Origin: Pseudomonas monteilii NBRC 103158 = DSM 14164
GTDB lineage: Bacteria > Pseudomonadota > Gammaproteobacteria > Pseudomonadales > Pseudomonadaceae
NCBI RefSeq assembly: GCF_000730605.1
Contig: NZ_BBIS01000059.1
Span: 1-49,686, forward strand
Reading direction: 5' to 3'
DNA: 49,686 nt
Both the position numbers and the translations under genes were made by a program. Each line of letters starts with the position of its first letter. Position 1 is the first letter of the stretch. Positions 16,288 to 24,548 of the stretch are shown one piece after another. A model generated the notes under the pieces. It did no database searches, was not told the origin of the DNA, and saw only the letters and a list, made by a program, of their open reading frames with translations.

Positions 16288-17193
16288 GTGGGTTTCCTCC
16301 TGTCACATTTTGGCGCGCTTCTTTAGGGAGCGCAGGGCAAAACGAGAATCTAATCTGAAACGTGCGTGGCTGGATAGCGTCGGGGCTTCGAATCAGGAAT
16401 AAACTTCCAGCCGGATGTTGCGAAAATGGTACGAAAGATCGGTTGAGTTGGTGGATGTCACAAAAACAAAGGGTTGGAGCGGAGTGGGACCCACCCATCT
16501 AACGGAGCTTTTTCATGGTGCACCCGGGATGTCTGTGGGGTAGGGCGCTAGCGGACCGCTGAAAGTCCCGCTTTTGACACGAACGTGGCGTTGAGCCTAA
16601 CAGCAATCTTTGTGGGAGCGGGTTTAGTCGAGAACACCGCACAGCCATTGCCATCCAGTGCCGCGCCTGGTTCGCGGCTAAATCCCACAGCAGGCCCGTG
16701 GCGCTCACGAAGCCAGTTCTTTTCAGCGGCAGCTTCGGGTTCATAGCTGCCATTCCCTTGAAGAGCCTGAGACTGGCTTTGGCGAATGGATGGCAGAATG
16801 CCTCAGCGCATTTCATCACCCTGTCAGGGTTTTTCACCGGGGCAGGAGCCTGAGAATAGGCTGAGGATAATTTTCAACTGAATGGGGACAGGCCCATCTG
16901 TCCCCATTTCTGCCAAGGGAGTGCCGACGTCCAGAGCTTCCCTCCAACTAGTGAACTATGGCCCGGCACGTTCAGCGCAAAATCGAGCAGCGTCAAGCAA
17001 CGAGCCCAGACTCATGGTATTCCCTTACTTGCACGCCTCTGCGTGCTGGTAAAGGAATACGCTTGAGCAAACGCGGGAATCATGTCATTTTAATATCAAC
17101 ATGGGTGAATTTGCAGTAGGGTTTAGGCGCAAAATTTGGCAATGACTCTGTAAATGGGCCTGCGTTTAAGGCTGAAGTACACTAGCCCGCACA
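16288..17193. other. Intergenic region with REP pair and a hairpin
   Basis: About 900 bases between two divergent cargo genes. It contains an inverted REP pair at 16611-16690 and a 10-bp hairpin AATGGGGACA / TGTCCCCATT at 16881-16908. No convincing gene is seen. Promoters of both flanking genes must lie here. The return to GC-rich, REP-bearing sequence in the middle suggests two separate insertions of cargo. Confidence 0.5.
16611..16690. repeat. REP pair (BIME-like)
   Basis: TGTGGGAGCGGGTTTAG on the left and CGCGGCTAAATCCCACA on the right are inverted copies of the P. putida REP half-site with degenerate palindromes between. This is a chromosomal-type repeat inside the island. Confidence 0.65.
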
Positions 17194-18168
17194 ATGAAGA
17201 ACATCACAACCTCAGAAATACACTTTCCGTGGAGATGGAAAGATTACTTCGCTTATAAAAGGAGCGGCGCATTGCGAGTAGCAGACTTTGAAGAGTCCGA
17301 ATATAGGGGCCCATTGTATAATCAGTTAGAGTGGGGAAATCATCTGCTGTGGGAGCCCGGGCAAGTATTTGAGAAACACATTGGCATCGACCGCGCCTCA
17401 ATGTGTACTAACTCGTACCTATGGTCAATGCATGGCTTTTCTTCCCCTTTAGGAGGAACGCTGATGCATCGCCGTCACTGGGGATTTATTTGGTCTCGAC
17501 GCAAGAAGAGAAAAGAACTGCCTAATTTCCAGCTGAATTTATTTCTTCAAGCCAAAAGGCCGTATAGGCTTTCAAGTGGTAGCAAAGATCTCAAGGCCAA
17601 GGGGATTAAAGCGGGGTGTTGGAAATTTGAGATCACAGCTCACCAGCAAATAGCGCTTGAAAAACTTGATGCGAAGCTTGCAGGAGATGCCTTGGTTTGT
17701 TATGCATCACCATCGTTTCACATTCAAAGTGATCTGTATAAACACACGATATCTAAAACCATTGTTGAAAACTCCACATTTCCATCAGCGAAGTGCCTTC
17801 GTAATCACTCCGCGTGGTATTACGATCAGCCAGGGGCTACCGGCTGCGCGAATCCAGAATTCGAGTCAATTCAAGAGGCTGGTCTCGAGCAGAGAATTCG
17901 TACGCTTATTGAACGATCTTCAGAAAAATTTACGGGCGGTGAATTGGAGAATAGAGAGTCGCTTCTCAAGTTGGCCAATCTTGTGTACGAGTTCGTTGTC
18001 GAAGACGGCCCTTCTTTCGCGAGCGCGAGGTTTTCAGAAGAAATTCAATATATATCCGATTACGTCGATGCGGCGGGGCTAGACGATAATGCTGACTATG
18101 TTAAGAGCTACCTATCCGTTATTGCATTTTGCTATTTCTACAAGCTTCAATGGTTCGTGATTGGTTAA
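17194..18168 (+). CDS. Nuclease-like protein of unknown function (QxK motif)
   Basis: A 324-residue soluble protein. I do not recognise a named family. GIDRA at residues 64-68 and NLFLQAKRP at 115-123 have the spacing and hydrophobic strand of a PD-(D/E)XK nuclease core in which Asp66, Gln119 and Lys121 would be catalytic. A Q-x-K variant is known in Mrr-type restriction enzymes. A central part (WKFEITAHQQIALEKLDAK, ALVCYASPSF) and a helical C-terminus follow. The gene is AT-rich and sits among defence genes, which supports, but does not prove, a DNA-degrading role. The ATG at 17194 has only a weak ribosome site, but no better start is seen. Confidence 0.6.
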   Translation: MKNITTSEIHFPWRWKDYFAYKRSGALRVADFEESEYRGPLYNQLEWGNHLLWEPGQVFEKHIGIDRASMCTNSYLWSMHGFSSPLGGTLMHRRHWGFIWSRRKKRKELPNFQLNLFLQAKRPYRLSSGSKDLKAKGIKAGCWKFEITAHQQIALEKLDAKLAGDALVCYASPSFHIQSDLYKHTISKTIVENSTFPSAKCLRNHSAWYYDQPGATGCANPEFESIQEAGLEQRIRTLIERSSEKFTGGELENRESLLKLANLVYEFVVEDGPSFASARFSEEIQYISDYVDAAGLDDNADYVKSYLSVIAFCYFYKLQWFVIG

Positions 18169-18428
18169 TTTCTAAATATAGGCAGTTCTCGGATGCTGAG
18201 CGATTGTTAATGGGTCAAAAGTCGGCGTTCTCGACAGACGGTAGTCGATCTAAAACTGTCTTTCGCGAGAGACGGCTTACGGTTGAATCCATAACCCAAA
18301 ACATACATTCAATACCGAAGCCGTCATGAGTCGAAATTAAATAGTAAAAAATCAGACGGCAGGCCTTTGGCGGCGCATAATTTTAATCAGAGCGGCAGAG
18401 GGGGCGTCACCTGTGTCTACATTGCCAG

Positions 18429-18636
18429 GTTTCTGTCGTTCCCAACCTAGCGTTTGAAGCGGGTGGGCGTAGCTCTCATTGGATCTTCCCCAATTTCCGA
18501 TTCGATTCCATCGAAAGCCATAACCAGCTGATTTTCTTATAGATACCGTATGAGGTACACCAAAAAATCCACCAAATTCCAGCCCCGCGAAAACCGTGCC
18601 CTCACGTCCAACAACCGTCCGTCTGTCTCCGCACCA
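18429..18636 (+). repeat. 208-bp imperfect direct repeat, left copy
   Basis: It begins GTTTCTGTCGTTCCCAACCT and ends CGTCCGTCTGTCTCCGCACC plus one A. It aligns by eye with 19876-20082 at roughly four of five bases, with small insertions. The two copies are in the same orientation and flank the Abi-alpha gene. Neither strand gives a conserved start or frame, so it looks non-coding. Confidence 0.85.
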
Positions 18637-18738
18637 TTCAAAAGCGCAATCAGGCTGCAGGCAAAGCACGCCCCGCCCAGCCTCCCAAACAGCACCCACC
18701 TCCAGCCCAACGCCGCTCCGCTCCACCCCCCCCCCGAG

Positions 18739-18765
18739 AACGGTGCTCAGGAGGCCAGATCATGA
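18739..18765 (+). repeat. AGGAGG-ATG element, copy 2
   Basis: AACGGTGCTCAGGAGGCCAG followed by ATCATGA, one mismatch from 10423-10449. The frame opened by the ATG closes after 8 codons, as in copy 1. Confidence 0.7.
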
Positions 18766-18808
18766 AAGCTGCCGGTTGCGAATGTTAGTAATCGGCAACT
18801 TGAGTTGT

Positions 18809-19642
18809 CTACACAAATCCTGGGGCGTCGGACGGCGAGGCTTTTAGTTTAATGCAGGCATCTAAAAACAAGCTTCCCAGCGGAGAGATTTTAACGCCGC
18901 CGCGAATTACTCTAGCTTCATATTCGTTTTTTCCTGAAATATCGAGGAGTATTTTTTGGGTTTCTTCGCTACTTTCCAATCTGCTATATCCATCAGAGTC
19001 GTGGAGGCCATATACAGGCAGAATCTCTACAAGCCCCAGGCGCCGCAAGTTGTCTATGTAGTAAGGGCTCATGTTAGGTAGTTCGCACTGTGCATCATCA
19101 CCGAGGAAATTTATTAGTATTGTGTGGTCGTATCCCGCATGGCTCTCTTTAATTTCTGCCCGAATATTGATTGTTGGGAAAGCATTTCTGTCTAAAAACA
19201 ATTTCATTATTTTTGCTTCATCAGCCGTCATCTGGCGAATTATCTCAACGAATGCAGGATGAGAAGATTCTGCTGTTGCTCTATCCATGGCTGTGGCCAA
19301 AAGATTGGCATATAAATCACTAAGTGCTTCTTCATGACCAATGTATCGAAGGGCATCCAATGCGGGTCCTGCTACATTAAGCTTAGGCGGTACTATGTTC
19401 TCAATCGGTGTGTCTTTAAGCTTTTCTGCTACTTTTGTCGTCACAAATTTACTGAGTTGATCATAACCCCAAACTAGACTGCTTAGGGGCGATAATGCGA
19501 TATTAACTGTCTTGGCTACAGTGTGTAATCCTTTCCCGATTTCTCGAACCGAGGGCTGCAGCAAGTCTTGATAAATCGGAACTTCTTTGACTAGGCCTGT
19601 GACTGCATCAATCGTGTTTTTGACATTTCCTGATTCGGACAT
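18809..19642 (-). CDS. Abi-alpha (DUF4393) family protein
   Basis: A 277-residue protein matching the DUF4393 family, named Abi_alpha in Pfam for its link to abortive infection. The core runs through residues 85-150: PPKLNVAGPALDALRYIGHE, SDLYANLLATAMD, HPAFVEIIRQMTADEAKIM. The N-terminal part (YQDLLQPSVREIGKGLHTVA, SPLSSLVWGYD) is the usual amphipathic helical lead. The C-terminal half resembles a winged-helix end (ISPLGSLFLDACI). The molecular mechanism is not known to me. It is AT-rich and flanked by two 208-bp direct repeats. A GAGAGA sequence serves as a modest ribosome site. Confidence 0.75.
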   Translation of the reverse strand: MSESGNVKNTIDAVTGLVKEVPIYQDLLQPSVREIGKGLHTVAKTVNIALSPLSSLVWGYDQLSKFVTTKVAEKLKDTPIENIVPPKLNVAGPALDALRYIGHEEALSDLYANLLATAMDRATAESSHPAFVEIIRQMTADEAKIMKLFLDRNAFPTINIRAEIKESHAGYDHTILINFLGDDAQCELPNMSPYYIDNLRRLGLVEILPVYGLHDSDGYSRLESSEETQKILLDISGKNEYEARVIRGGVKISPLGSLFLDACIKLKASPSDAPGFV

Positions 19643-20289
19643 ATATTTCTCTCAGTATTCATGTGATTAACGATTGTGCCATGCATTGCGCGTAATGCGC
19701 ACCGCTTTATCCTTTTTTCTTCCAGTTAGACAACTTGCGAGCAGTTGTCTTGAATGAGCGTCGGCTTTTGGCCGAAAGCAGCCTCTGGCGCACGTCCGCA
19801 ATTGGTCGAAAGCTGTCGCTCGGGAATGACCTCTCTTGCCCGTATTCTGCCTTCCACTGAAGGCCGCTGTGGGGCGTTTCTGTCGTACCCAACATAGCAT
19901 TTGAAACAGGAGGGAGCAGCTCTTACTGGATCTTCCCCAATTTCCGCTTCGATTCCACCGAAAGCCATAACTAGCTGATTTTTTATAGATATCCTAAGAG
20001 GTAAATCAAAAAATCCACCAGATTCCAGTCCCGCCAAAACCGTGCCCGCACGACCAACAACCGTCCGTCTGTCTCCGCACCAGTTCAGGTTCCAGCGAAG
20101 GCTACCAAAATCTCTGGAACCCCCGTAAAACCCGCCTTCTGGCGGGGGGGCGTTATGGCGTTCCGTCGGAATCCAACAGCTCCCTGCCGACTTAGGGTGT
20201 TGCGTTTGTGTGAGGATAAATTGCGGTGAACACATAATCGGTAGTGGGGTGCCGGTTTTTCGCGTGCAAGGTTTCTAATCAGCAAGACA
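19643..20289. other. Repeat-bearing non-coding region before hipA
   Basis: Contains a stretch with the GCTTTTGGCCGAAAGC palindrome-like motif (19764-19779), of a type seen in many gammaproteobacterial intergenic repeats, then the right 208-bp repeat copy and a small CCCGCC-ttct-GGCGGG hairpin (20131-20146). Long frames on the minus strand here are not supported: they run through the repeat and lack a ribosome site. Confidence 0.5.
19876..20082 (+). repeat. 208-bp imperfect direct repeat, right copy
   Basis: Aligns with 18429-18636 from GTTTCTGTCG to GTCTGTCTCCGCACCA. See the left copy. The repeats end at the same base pattern, which argues for one duplicated unit and not chance similarity. 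Confidence 0.85.
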
Positions 20290-20341
20290 TTGCCGGTTCC
20301 TGCCGTGTGCACTATGATAATCAGCATTAAACTGCTGATTA
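20290..20341 (+). promoter_or_regulatory. hipA promoter with HipB-type operator
   Basis: TTGCCG (20290-20295), a 17-base spacer and TATGAT (20313-20318) form a sigma70 promoter. A 9-bp inverted repeat TAATCAGCA-ttaaac-TGCTGATTA (20318-20341) starts at the last base of the -10 and covers the expected transcription start. This is where a HipB-type repressor would block transcription of its own operon. Confidence 0.7.
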
Positions 20342-20352
20342 ATGGTGTGGCG

Positions 20353-21669
20353 ATGCCGCTCAGACTCACGATCCAAGCTTTCTCAGAGGGGGTATGGCGC
20401 GATGCAGCGACGCTCACGGTTGAGAACCCCGAGCGTGTGGCTGATGGACGTTGTCTTGTCGCATACGACAGCGACTACATCATCGCGAACTTTGATCGCA
20501 TGGAGGATCGTTGCGAACGGGCCCTAAGCGTTAACCTTCCGTTGAACTGGGACCACCATGACGTCAAAGGGTATCCCGCATTCCTCTACGACATCATTCC
20601 CTCTGGTGCTGCCAAGGACTCTCTTGAAGCCCGCTACGGGCGTCTCAAGCCCGAAGGCGTGGAACTGGAGCTGTACCTGCTAGAACGCTTCACGCCGGCC
20701 CCTGTTGGGCATCTGCGCATCAAGGAGTCGGTGGAAGGCCTTCAACCGGATCGGAGCGAGGCTTTCGCGCATGCTGAGGTCGTGAACAGGACGAACGAGT
20801 TTCTTGAATATGCCTACGAAACCGGCGCGGCATTGGGCGGCGCTACCGGTGCCAACGGTCAAGCCCCCAAACTGGTCATGACCGAAGCACACGACGGTGC
20901 TCTGTACGCTGATGCGATGCTTCCCGATGACCAGGCGTGCCGTCACTGGCTGATCAAGTTCGCGCGTAATCGAGGCGGCGAGCGCGACAAAGACATCCTG
21001 CGAACAGAGTTTCATTACTACAAGGCGGTTGCTGCCCTCGGTCTTGATACGGTTCCCACTGATGGTCTGGCGCTTGAAGAGGCAGTGAAGCCAAGCCTCT
21101 GGATGCCACGGTTTGATCGCCAGGTAGTAGATGGCGTGGTGGAGCGGATACCGCTGGAGTCGGTGTACTCGATCTGCGGCATTACCGGCTACGCGCATCC
21201 GATGGCGCACGTCGAAGTGGTTCACCGGCTGGTAAGTCTATGGGTCGATAACGGCCAGCAGGATGAGGTGGACGACCTGGTGTTCGAGTATGTAAGGCGC
21301 GATCTGCTGAACCGCATTCTAGGGAACACCGATAACCACGGTCGCAACACCTCCATCATGCGTGTGGGTGGGAGGTTTCGTTTGGCCCCAATCTATGACC
21401 TCGCGCCAATGATCCTGGATGAAGAGGGTATTACGCGGACGACGAAGTGGGCTGCGGAGCGTAAGGGGTCTTCTAACTGGAGCGACAACTGCGCTGAGCT
21501 TATTGGTTACACGGATCCCGATGTTCTGCTGCAACGGTTGATGAATGCGGCTGAGGAATTCAGGGCGTTGCCCGATCTGCTGATTGATGTTCCTGAATCG
21601 ATGCGCAATGCAGCCTCTCTACCCCTGAATAACCTGGACAAGCGACTCGTGGAGTGGGGACTGCGATGA
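20353..21669 (+). CDS. hipA: HipA-family serine/threonine kinase toxin
   Basis: A 438-residue HipA-like kinase. E. coli HipA phosphorylates glutamyl-tRNA synthetase and causes dormancy; the target here is unknown. The P-loop-like GGATGANGQAPK is at residues 162-173, the ATP lysine in WLIKF (Lys202), the catalytic loop GNTDNHGRN at 324-332, and the metal aspartate in IYDLAP (Asp349). All key residues are present, so it is likely active. The N-terminal domain (1-110) contains VKGYPAFLYDIIPSG. The ATG at 20353 is favoured; an in-frame ATG at 20290 lies upstream of the predicted -10. Its stop overlaps the antitoxin start (ATGA). Toxin first is the reverse of the classical hipBA order. Confidence 0.9.
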   Translation: MPLRLTIQAFSEGVWRDAATLTVENPERVADGRCLVAYDSDYIIANFDRMEDRCERALSVNLPLNWDHHDVKGYPAFLYDIIPSGAAKDSLEARYGRLKPEGVELELYLLERFTPAPVGHLRIKESVEGLQPDRSEAFAHAEVVNRTNEFLEYAYETGAALGGATGANGQAPKLVMTEAHDGALYADAMLPDDQACRHWLIKFARNRGGERDKDILRTEFHYYKAVAALGLDTVPTDGLALEEAVKPSLWMPRFDRQVVDGVVERIPLESVYSICGITGYAHPMAHVEVVHRLVSLWVDNGQQDEVDDLVFEYVRRDLLNRILGNTDNHGRNTSIMRVGGRFRLAPIYDLAPMILDEEGITRTTKWAAERKGSSNWSDNCAELIGYTDPDVLLQRLMNAAEEFRALPDLLIDVPESMRNAASLPLNNLDKRLVEWGLR

Positions 21670-22157
21670 AAAAACTACAGCCTGAAGAGCGCGCTCAGCT
21701 CGTAGAGGAAATCGTCAAGCGCAATGCGGCGGGGCTCGATCCAATTGGGATATCCATCCGCCGTCTGCGGCTCGAAGTGACTGGGCTTGACCAAGAGACC
21801 TTCGCTGCCATGTGCAAGATCTCCACGAAAAGCCTGTACGAACTGGAGAGCGGGAAATCGAATCCGAAGCTCAGTACTTTAGAGGCCGTGCTGCGTCTCT
21901 TTGGCATTCGGATGGGTATGGTGATGACTGCCAAAGATGATCCCACTGCAACGGTCGCCGGCAACACTGTCGGCCAGTTGAAGGCGGGTGGGCCAATCGC
22001 TGTGGTTGCGCGGCCGGTGGCGAATCTTTCGCCCCTGGCCAACGCTTACGTGGTGGCCGGACCGAAACGCGGGAAAAGCCCTGCGGCAGCCAAAGCGATG
22101 AAGGAAGTGTCGAGGCCGGCATCGCCACGGGCACGGAAAAGCAGTCAGGAAAAGTGA
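21666..22157 (+). CDS. hipB: HipB-like antitoxin, XRE-type repressor
   Basis: A 163-residue protein. Residues 30-85 form an XRE helix-turn-helix (LRLEVTGLDQETFAAMCKIS, then TKSLYELESGKSNPKLSTLE), the DNA-binding and toxin-binding part. The tail beyond residue 90 is unusually long, low in hydrophobic content and basic at the end (PKRGKSPAAAKAMKEVSRPA), whereas E. coli HipB ends at 88 residues. It is translationally coupled to hipA by a 4-base overlap. It probably binds the inverted repeat at 20318-20341 together with HipA. Confidence 0.85.
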   Translation: MKKLQPEERAQLVEEIVKRNAAGLDPIGISIRRLRLEVTGLDQETFAAMCKISTKSLYELESGKSNPKLSTLEAVLRLFGIRMGMVMTAKDDPTATVAGNTVGQLKAGGPIAVVARPVANLSPLANAYVVAGPKRGKSPAAAKAMKEVSRPASPRARKSSQEK

Positions 22158-22296
22158 GATTGATTTATGACGGTGGTGCGCGGGACACCTTCGGGTGTGC
22201 CGGGCTCCTTTCGTCCCGGTCGGCCAACCCGCGTATTGCTGCCACCTTAACTTGCTTGGCCGCGAGCGGTGGCAGTTCCATCACGGAAGGAACTCA

Positions 22297-23373
22297 TCAC
22301 CGTTCGTAGGTTTTCAGCGCCACGGTGAGCATTTCATGGATATGCGCCCTCAGGGCCAAAGGTTCCAGCACCTCGATATCGGCAGCGTTCGCCATCAGAA
22401 ACAATCGTAGCCCTTGGGTGTCGCGAATCCTGCAGGTCAGCAACCATTTGTCCCCGTCTTGCAGCAGCTTCTGGTTTTTCTCCAGCGGGTTCTCAGAAAG
22501 CCGGTTGTACAGGTTGGGGCTTAGCCGAAGGCGTGTTTTCTGTGCTGTTGAATGGATGGTCACCAAGTCTTTCTGGACTTCATCAGCATGAATGTCGTAA
22601 TCCTCCGGGTCATCGATGATGCGCTTGCCCGGCTCTACCTTGGTAATCCTGTGTAGCATCAACGCACAGAGTTTATTGGGGCCGTTGCTGCTGTACTTGC
22701 CCCGCGGCACGCCGGGGCCAGGTGCTTCGCCGAGCCACTGCTCTTCGGCAACATATGCGGAGAGGTAAATATTGGAGTCCTGGTGAGATAAACCCAGTGG
22801 CTTGAGTTGGTAAACACACTCGACACCGTCGGCGGCGAGCGGGCGGTACCAGACCTCAAGGGGCTTGCCTTCGAGGATTGCCATTTGCAGGCGCTCAAGG
22901 TGTTTGGCGTTGTACTTGCCCGGCTGTAAAACAGTGAACCGCGTTCCTGAAGTAATGCGCTTGCTGAAGTTCAGCTTGCGCCGGGAACCATCATGCATGA
23001 CCCGTTCGGTGTAGTCCTGCAGGCCCTTCAACTCGTCAGTCGCTGCTTGCAGGCCGAATCGTTCGGCATGCTTGAAAATCGCCGAGAGCGACATGGCGTC
23101 TGAAGGCGAAAGCACCAGCGAGTGGCTTCGGCCCACCGCAGACCAGAGCAAACTCCGTTTATCTGCCTCGTTGATGGTCGATCGAACGTAATCCAGGTCC
23201 TCCAGCACCTTCAAATCCCTGATGGTGGTTTTTTCATGCTGTTCGTCATCGTCATCCCCATGCCGACGAACCCACGCAACCAGCTTCGCATGCACTTTCG
23301 CGGTGGTCAGTGGCTTACCCGCTGCATTAAGAATCTGCCGCAGATAGTCACGGCGATGAGCTCGGTTGATCAT
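22297..23373 (-). CDS. WYL-domain transcriptional regulator (CapW/BrxR-like)
   Basis: A 358-residue regulator: an N-terminal winged helix-turn-helix (residues 1-80, RRDYLRQILNAAGKPLTTAK, TTIRDLKVLEDLDYVRS), a central WYL domain with LEVWYRPLAADGVECVYQ and LKPLGLSHQDSNIYLSAYV (about 172-207), and a C-terminal WCX domain. Proteins of this layout (CapW, BrxR) repress phage-defence operons and respond to ligands such as nucleic acid. It diverges from a winged-helix-like gene and a glycosylase-like gene, which it probably controls. An inverted repeat GGACA-agaag-TGTCC lies 14 bases before its start. GC content is closer to the host than for the cargo upstream. Confidence 0.82.
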   Translation of the reverse strand: MINRAHRRDYLRQILNAAGKPLTTAKVHAKLVAWVRRHGDDDDEQHEKTTIRDLKVLEDLDYVRSTINEADKRSLLWSAVGRSHSLVLSPSDAMSLSAIFKHAERFGLQAATDELKGLQDYTERVMHDGSRRKLNFSKRITSGTRFTVLQPGKYNAKHLERLQMAILEGKPLEVWYRPLAADGVECVYQLKPLGLSHQDSNIYLSAYVAEEQWLGEAPGPGVPRGKYSSNGPNKLCALMLHRITKVEPGKRIIDDPEDYDIHADEVQKDLVTIHSTAQKTRLRLSPNLYNRLSENPLEKNQKLLQDGDKWLLTCRIRDTQGLRLFLMANAADIEVLEPLALRAHIHEMLTVALKTYER

Positions 23374-23386
23374 TTAGTTTCAATTC

Positions 23387-23401
23387 GGACAAGAAGTGTC
23401 C
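23387..23401. promoter_or_regulatory. Candidate operator of the WYL regulator
   Basis: A GGACA-agaag-TGTCC inverted repeat in the gap between the divergent WYL and winged-helix genes. Position suits control of both. Called from symmetry only. Confidence 0.45.
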
Positions 23402-23503
23402 CTATTGGAGTGCAACATGCTTCTCGTTGGCAAGGGAAAGACCTTGATCATGCCACTCACACCTCCATCGCAGAGGGTGTGGCAGAGAAAAGAGGGCACC
23501 GCG

Positions 23504-23872
23504 ATGAGCGACATCGAGAGCGTCAAAGCACTGATTATTGAAAGCGCAGCCGACGGCATCGACGCTGTTGAGCTGCACCGGCGGTTGATGCAGGCGGATG
23601 TGAGCCTCGGTGAGGCTGAGGTTCAGACGATCCTGTTGGCATTGCAGGAAGAGGGTCGCCTGATCGGTCAAGAGGTAGAAGGCCAATGGCGGTACACCCG
23701 CTTCGGCAACAACGACGCTGCAAATGCAGCCCTGGAATACAGCCCGCAATTCGCGGAACGGATCCTCGCCGCTTCGTGCGATGAGTTTGTAGAAATCGAT
23801 GTAGACGACATGATCCAGATGCTTGATGACATGCTCGCTCAAGCAAGATCTCGCCGAACCGATACCCAGTAA
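23504..23872 (+). CDS. Small winged-helix-like protein of unknown function
   Basis: A 122-residue protein. Residues 1-65 read as a winged helix (VKALIIESAADGIDAVELHR, AEVQTILLALQEEGRLI, GQWRYTRF). The remainder is acidic (EFVEIDVDDMIQMLDDML) and ends with a basic tip. I do not recognise the family. The frame is open further upstream, with other ATGs at 23417 and 23450, but the ATG at 23504 is preceded by AGAGGG and begins the folded part. It is 46 bases before the glycosylase-like gene on the same strand and divergent from the WYL regulator. Confidence 0.6.
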   Translation: MSDIESVKALIIESAADGIDAVELHRRLMQADVSLGEAEVQTILLALQEEGRLIGQEVEGQWRYTRFGNNDAANAALEYSPQFAERILAASCDEFVEIDVDDMIQMLDDMLAQARSRRTDTQ

Positions 23873-23918
23873 GTGCCTGCTACCGGGCATTTGTCAGCCA
23901 TCTGAGGAAGTAAACACC

Positions 23919-24467
23919 ATGGTAACCAGTGATGTGACGTCTGCCATTGTCAACGCCAAGCCGGGTATCCAGAAGTATCTGGCTTTGATGAGCCAAGTGG
24001 AAACGGTAGACGTTTCGACTGACGCACTGTTTCAGCGAGCGTATAACGGCTTCTATCGTGTGCAGCGGCGTGAGCGTTCCTGGTATGGCGCCTACTACCA
24101 GCTTATGGAGCAGTTGAAGGGATCGAAGCCCACGTTTGCCGAGGTTCTCGATCATATGCACCAGGCTACCGGGCGTTATGAGCCGTCGTTCTCCAGCAAG
24201 CTGGTTGCTACGTTGAACCCGCAAAAGCCGGTTTGGGATACGCATGTACTGCGCAACATCAACCGCAAGGCACCTTCCTACCAATCCCGTAAAAAGATCG
24301 AGGACGCCAAGAGCTGTTATGCGTACATGGAGGATTGGTACCAGACCTTTCTGGCGTCCACTGAATGCGCAGGTTGGATAGGGCAATTCAACGAACGGGT
24401 GCCCGAACACGGCAAGCTGACCGATTTGAAGAAAGTTGACTTCATTCTTTGGCAGATGCGCGGCTGA
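23919..24467 (+). CDS. HhH-GPD-like DNA glycosylase, putative
   Basis: A 182-residue protein. The segment PVWDTHVLRNINR (104-116) closely resembles the VDTHVxR(xx)NR strand-turn that carries the catalytic aspartate in endonuclease III/OGG-type glycosylases; Asp107 would be the residue. The preceding part (RYEPSFSSKLVATLNP) sits where the helix-hairpin-helix would be, but lacks a clear LPGVG motif, so the match is partial. There is no iron-sulphur cysteine cluster. GGAAG lies 9 bases before the ATG. It is the last gene of the WYL-controlled module. A base-excision role against modified phage DNA is possible but inferred; it could also be an unrelated helical protein. Confidence 0.5.
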   Translation: MVTSDVTSAIVNAKPGIQKYLALMSQVETVDVSTDALFQRAYNGFYRVQRRERSWYGAYYQLMEQLKGSKPTFAEVLDHMHQATGRYEPSFSSKLVATLNPQKPVWDTHVLRNINRKAPSYQSRKKIEDAKSCYAYMEDWYQTFLASTECAGWIGQFNERVPEHGKLTDLKKVDFILWQMRG

Positions 24468-24511
24468 CGGGTTGATCTGGGCTGGGTAGGGGTCAAGACG
24501 GTATCTACAAC

Positions 24512-24548
24512 GCCCGCGCAAGCTGCTGAGGTATGTGCTTGCGCGGGC
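24512..24548. repeat. 12-bp palindrome near the right island border
   Basis: GCCCGCGCAAGC and GCTTGCGCGGGC pair perfectly around a 13-base loop. No T tract, so at best a weak terminator between the convergent cargo and the core gluconate permease gene. Confidence 0.75.

Larger units (their letters stand above)
18169..18808. other. Repeat-rich non-coding region
   Basis: No gene is supported. The region holds the left copy of a 208-bp repeat (18429-18636), a C-rich stretch and the second copy of the AGGAGG-ATG element (18739-18765). Both lie beyond the 3' end of the convergent Abi-alpha gene. Confidence 0.6.

Noticed and set aside
13949..16500. A CRISPR array or retron in the AT-rich gaps
   Set aside because: No regularly spaced repeats, no reverse transcriptase motif and no cas genes are visible anywhere in the window.
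19726..20235. A 169-codon minus-strand frame before hipA
   Set aside because: It runs through the 208-bp repeat, and the frame in the other repeat copy has different ends and indels; no ribosome site is seen.
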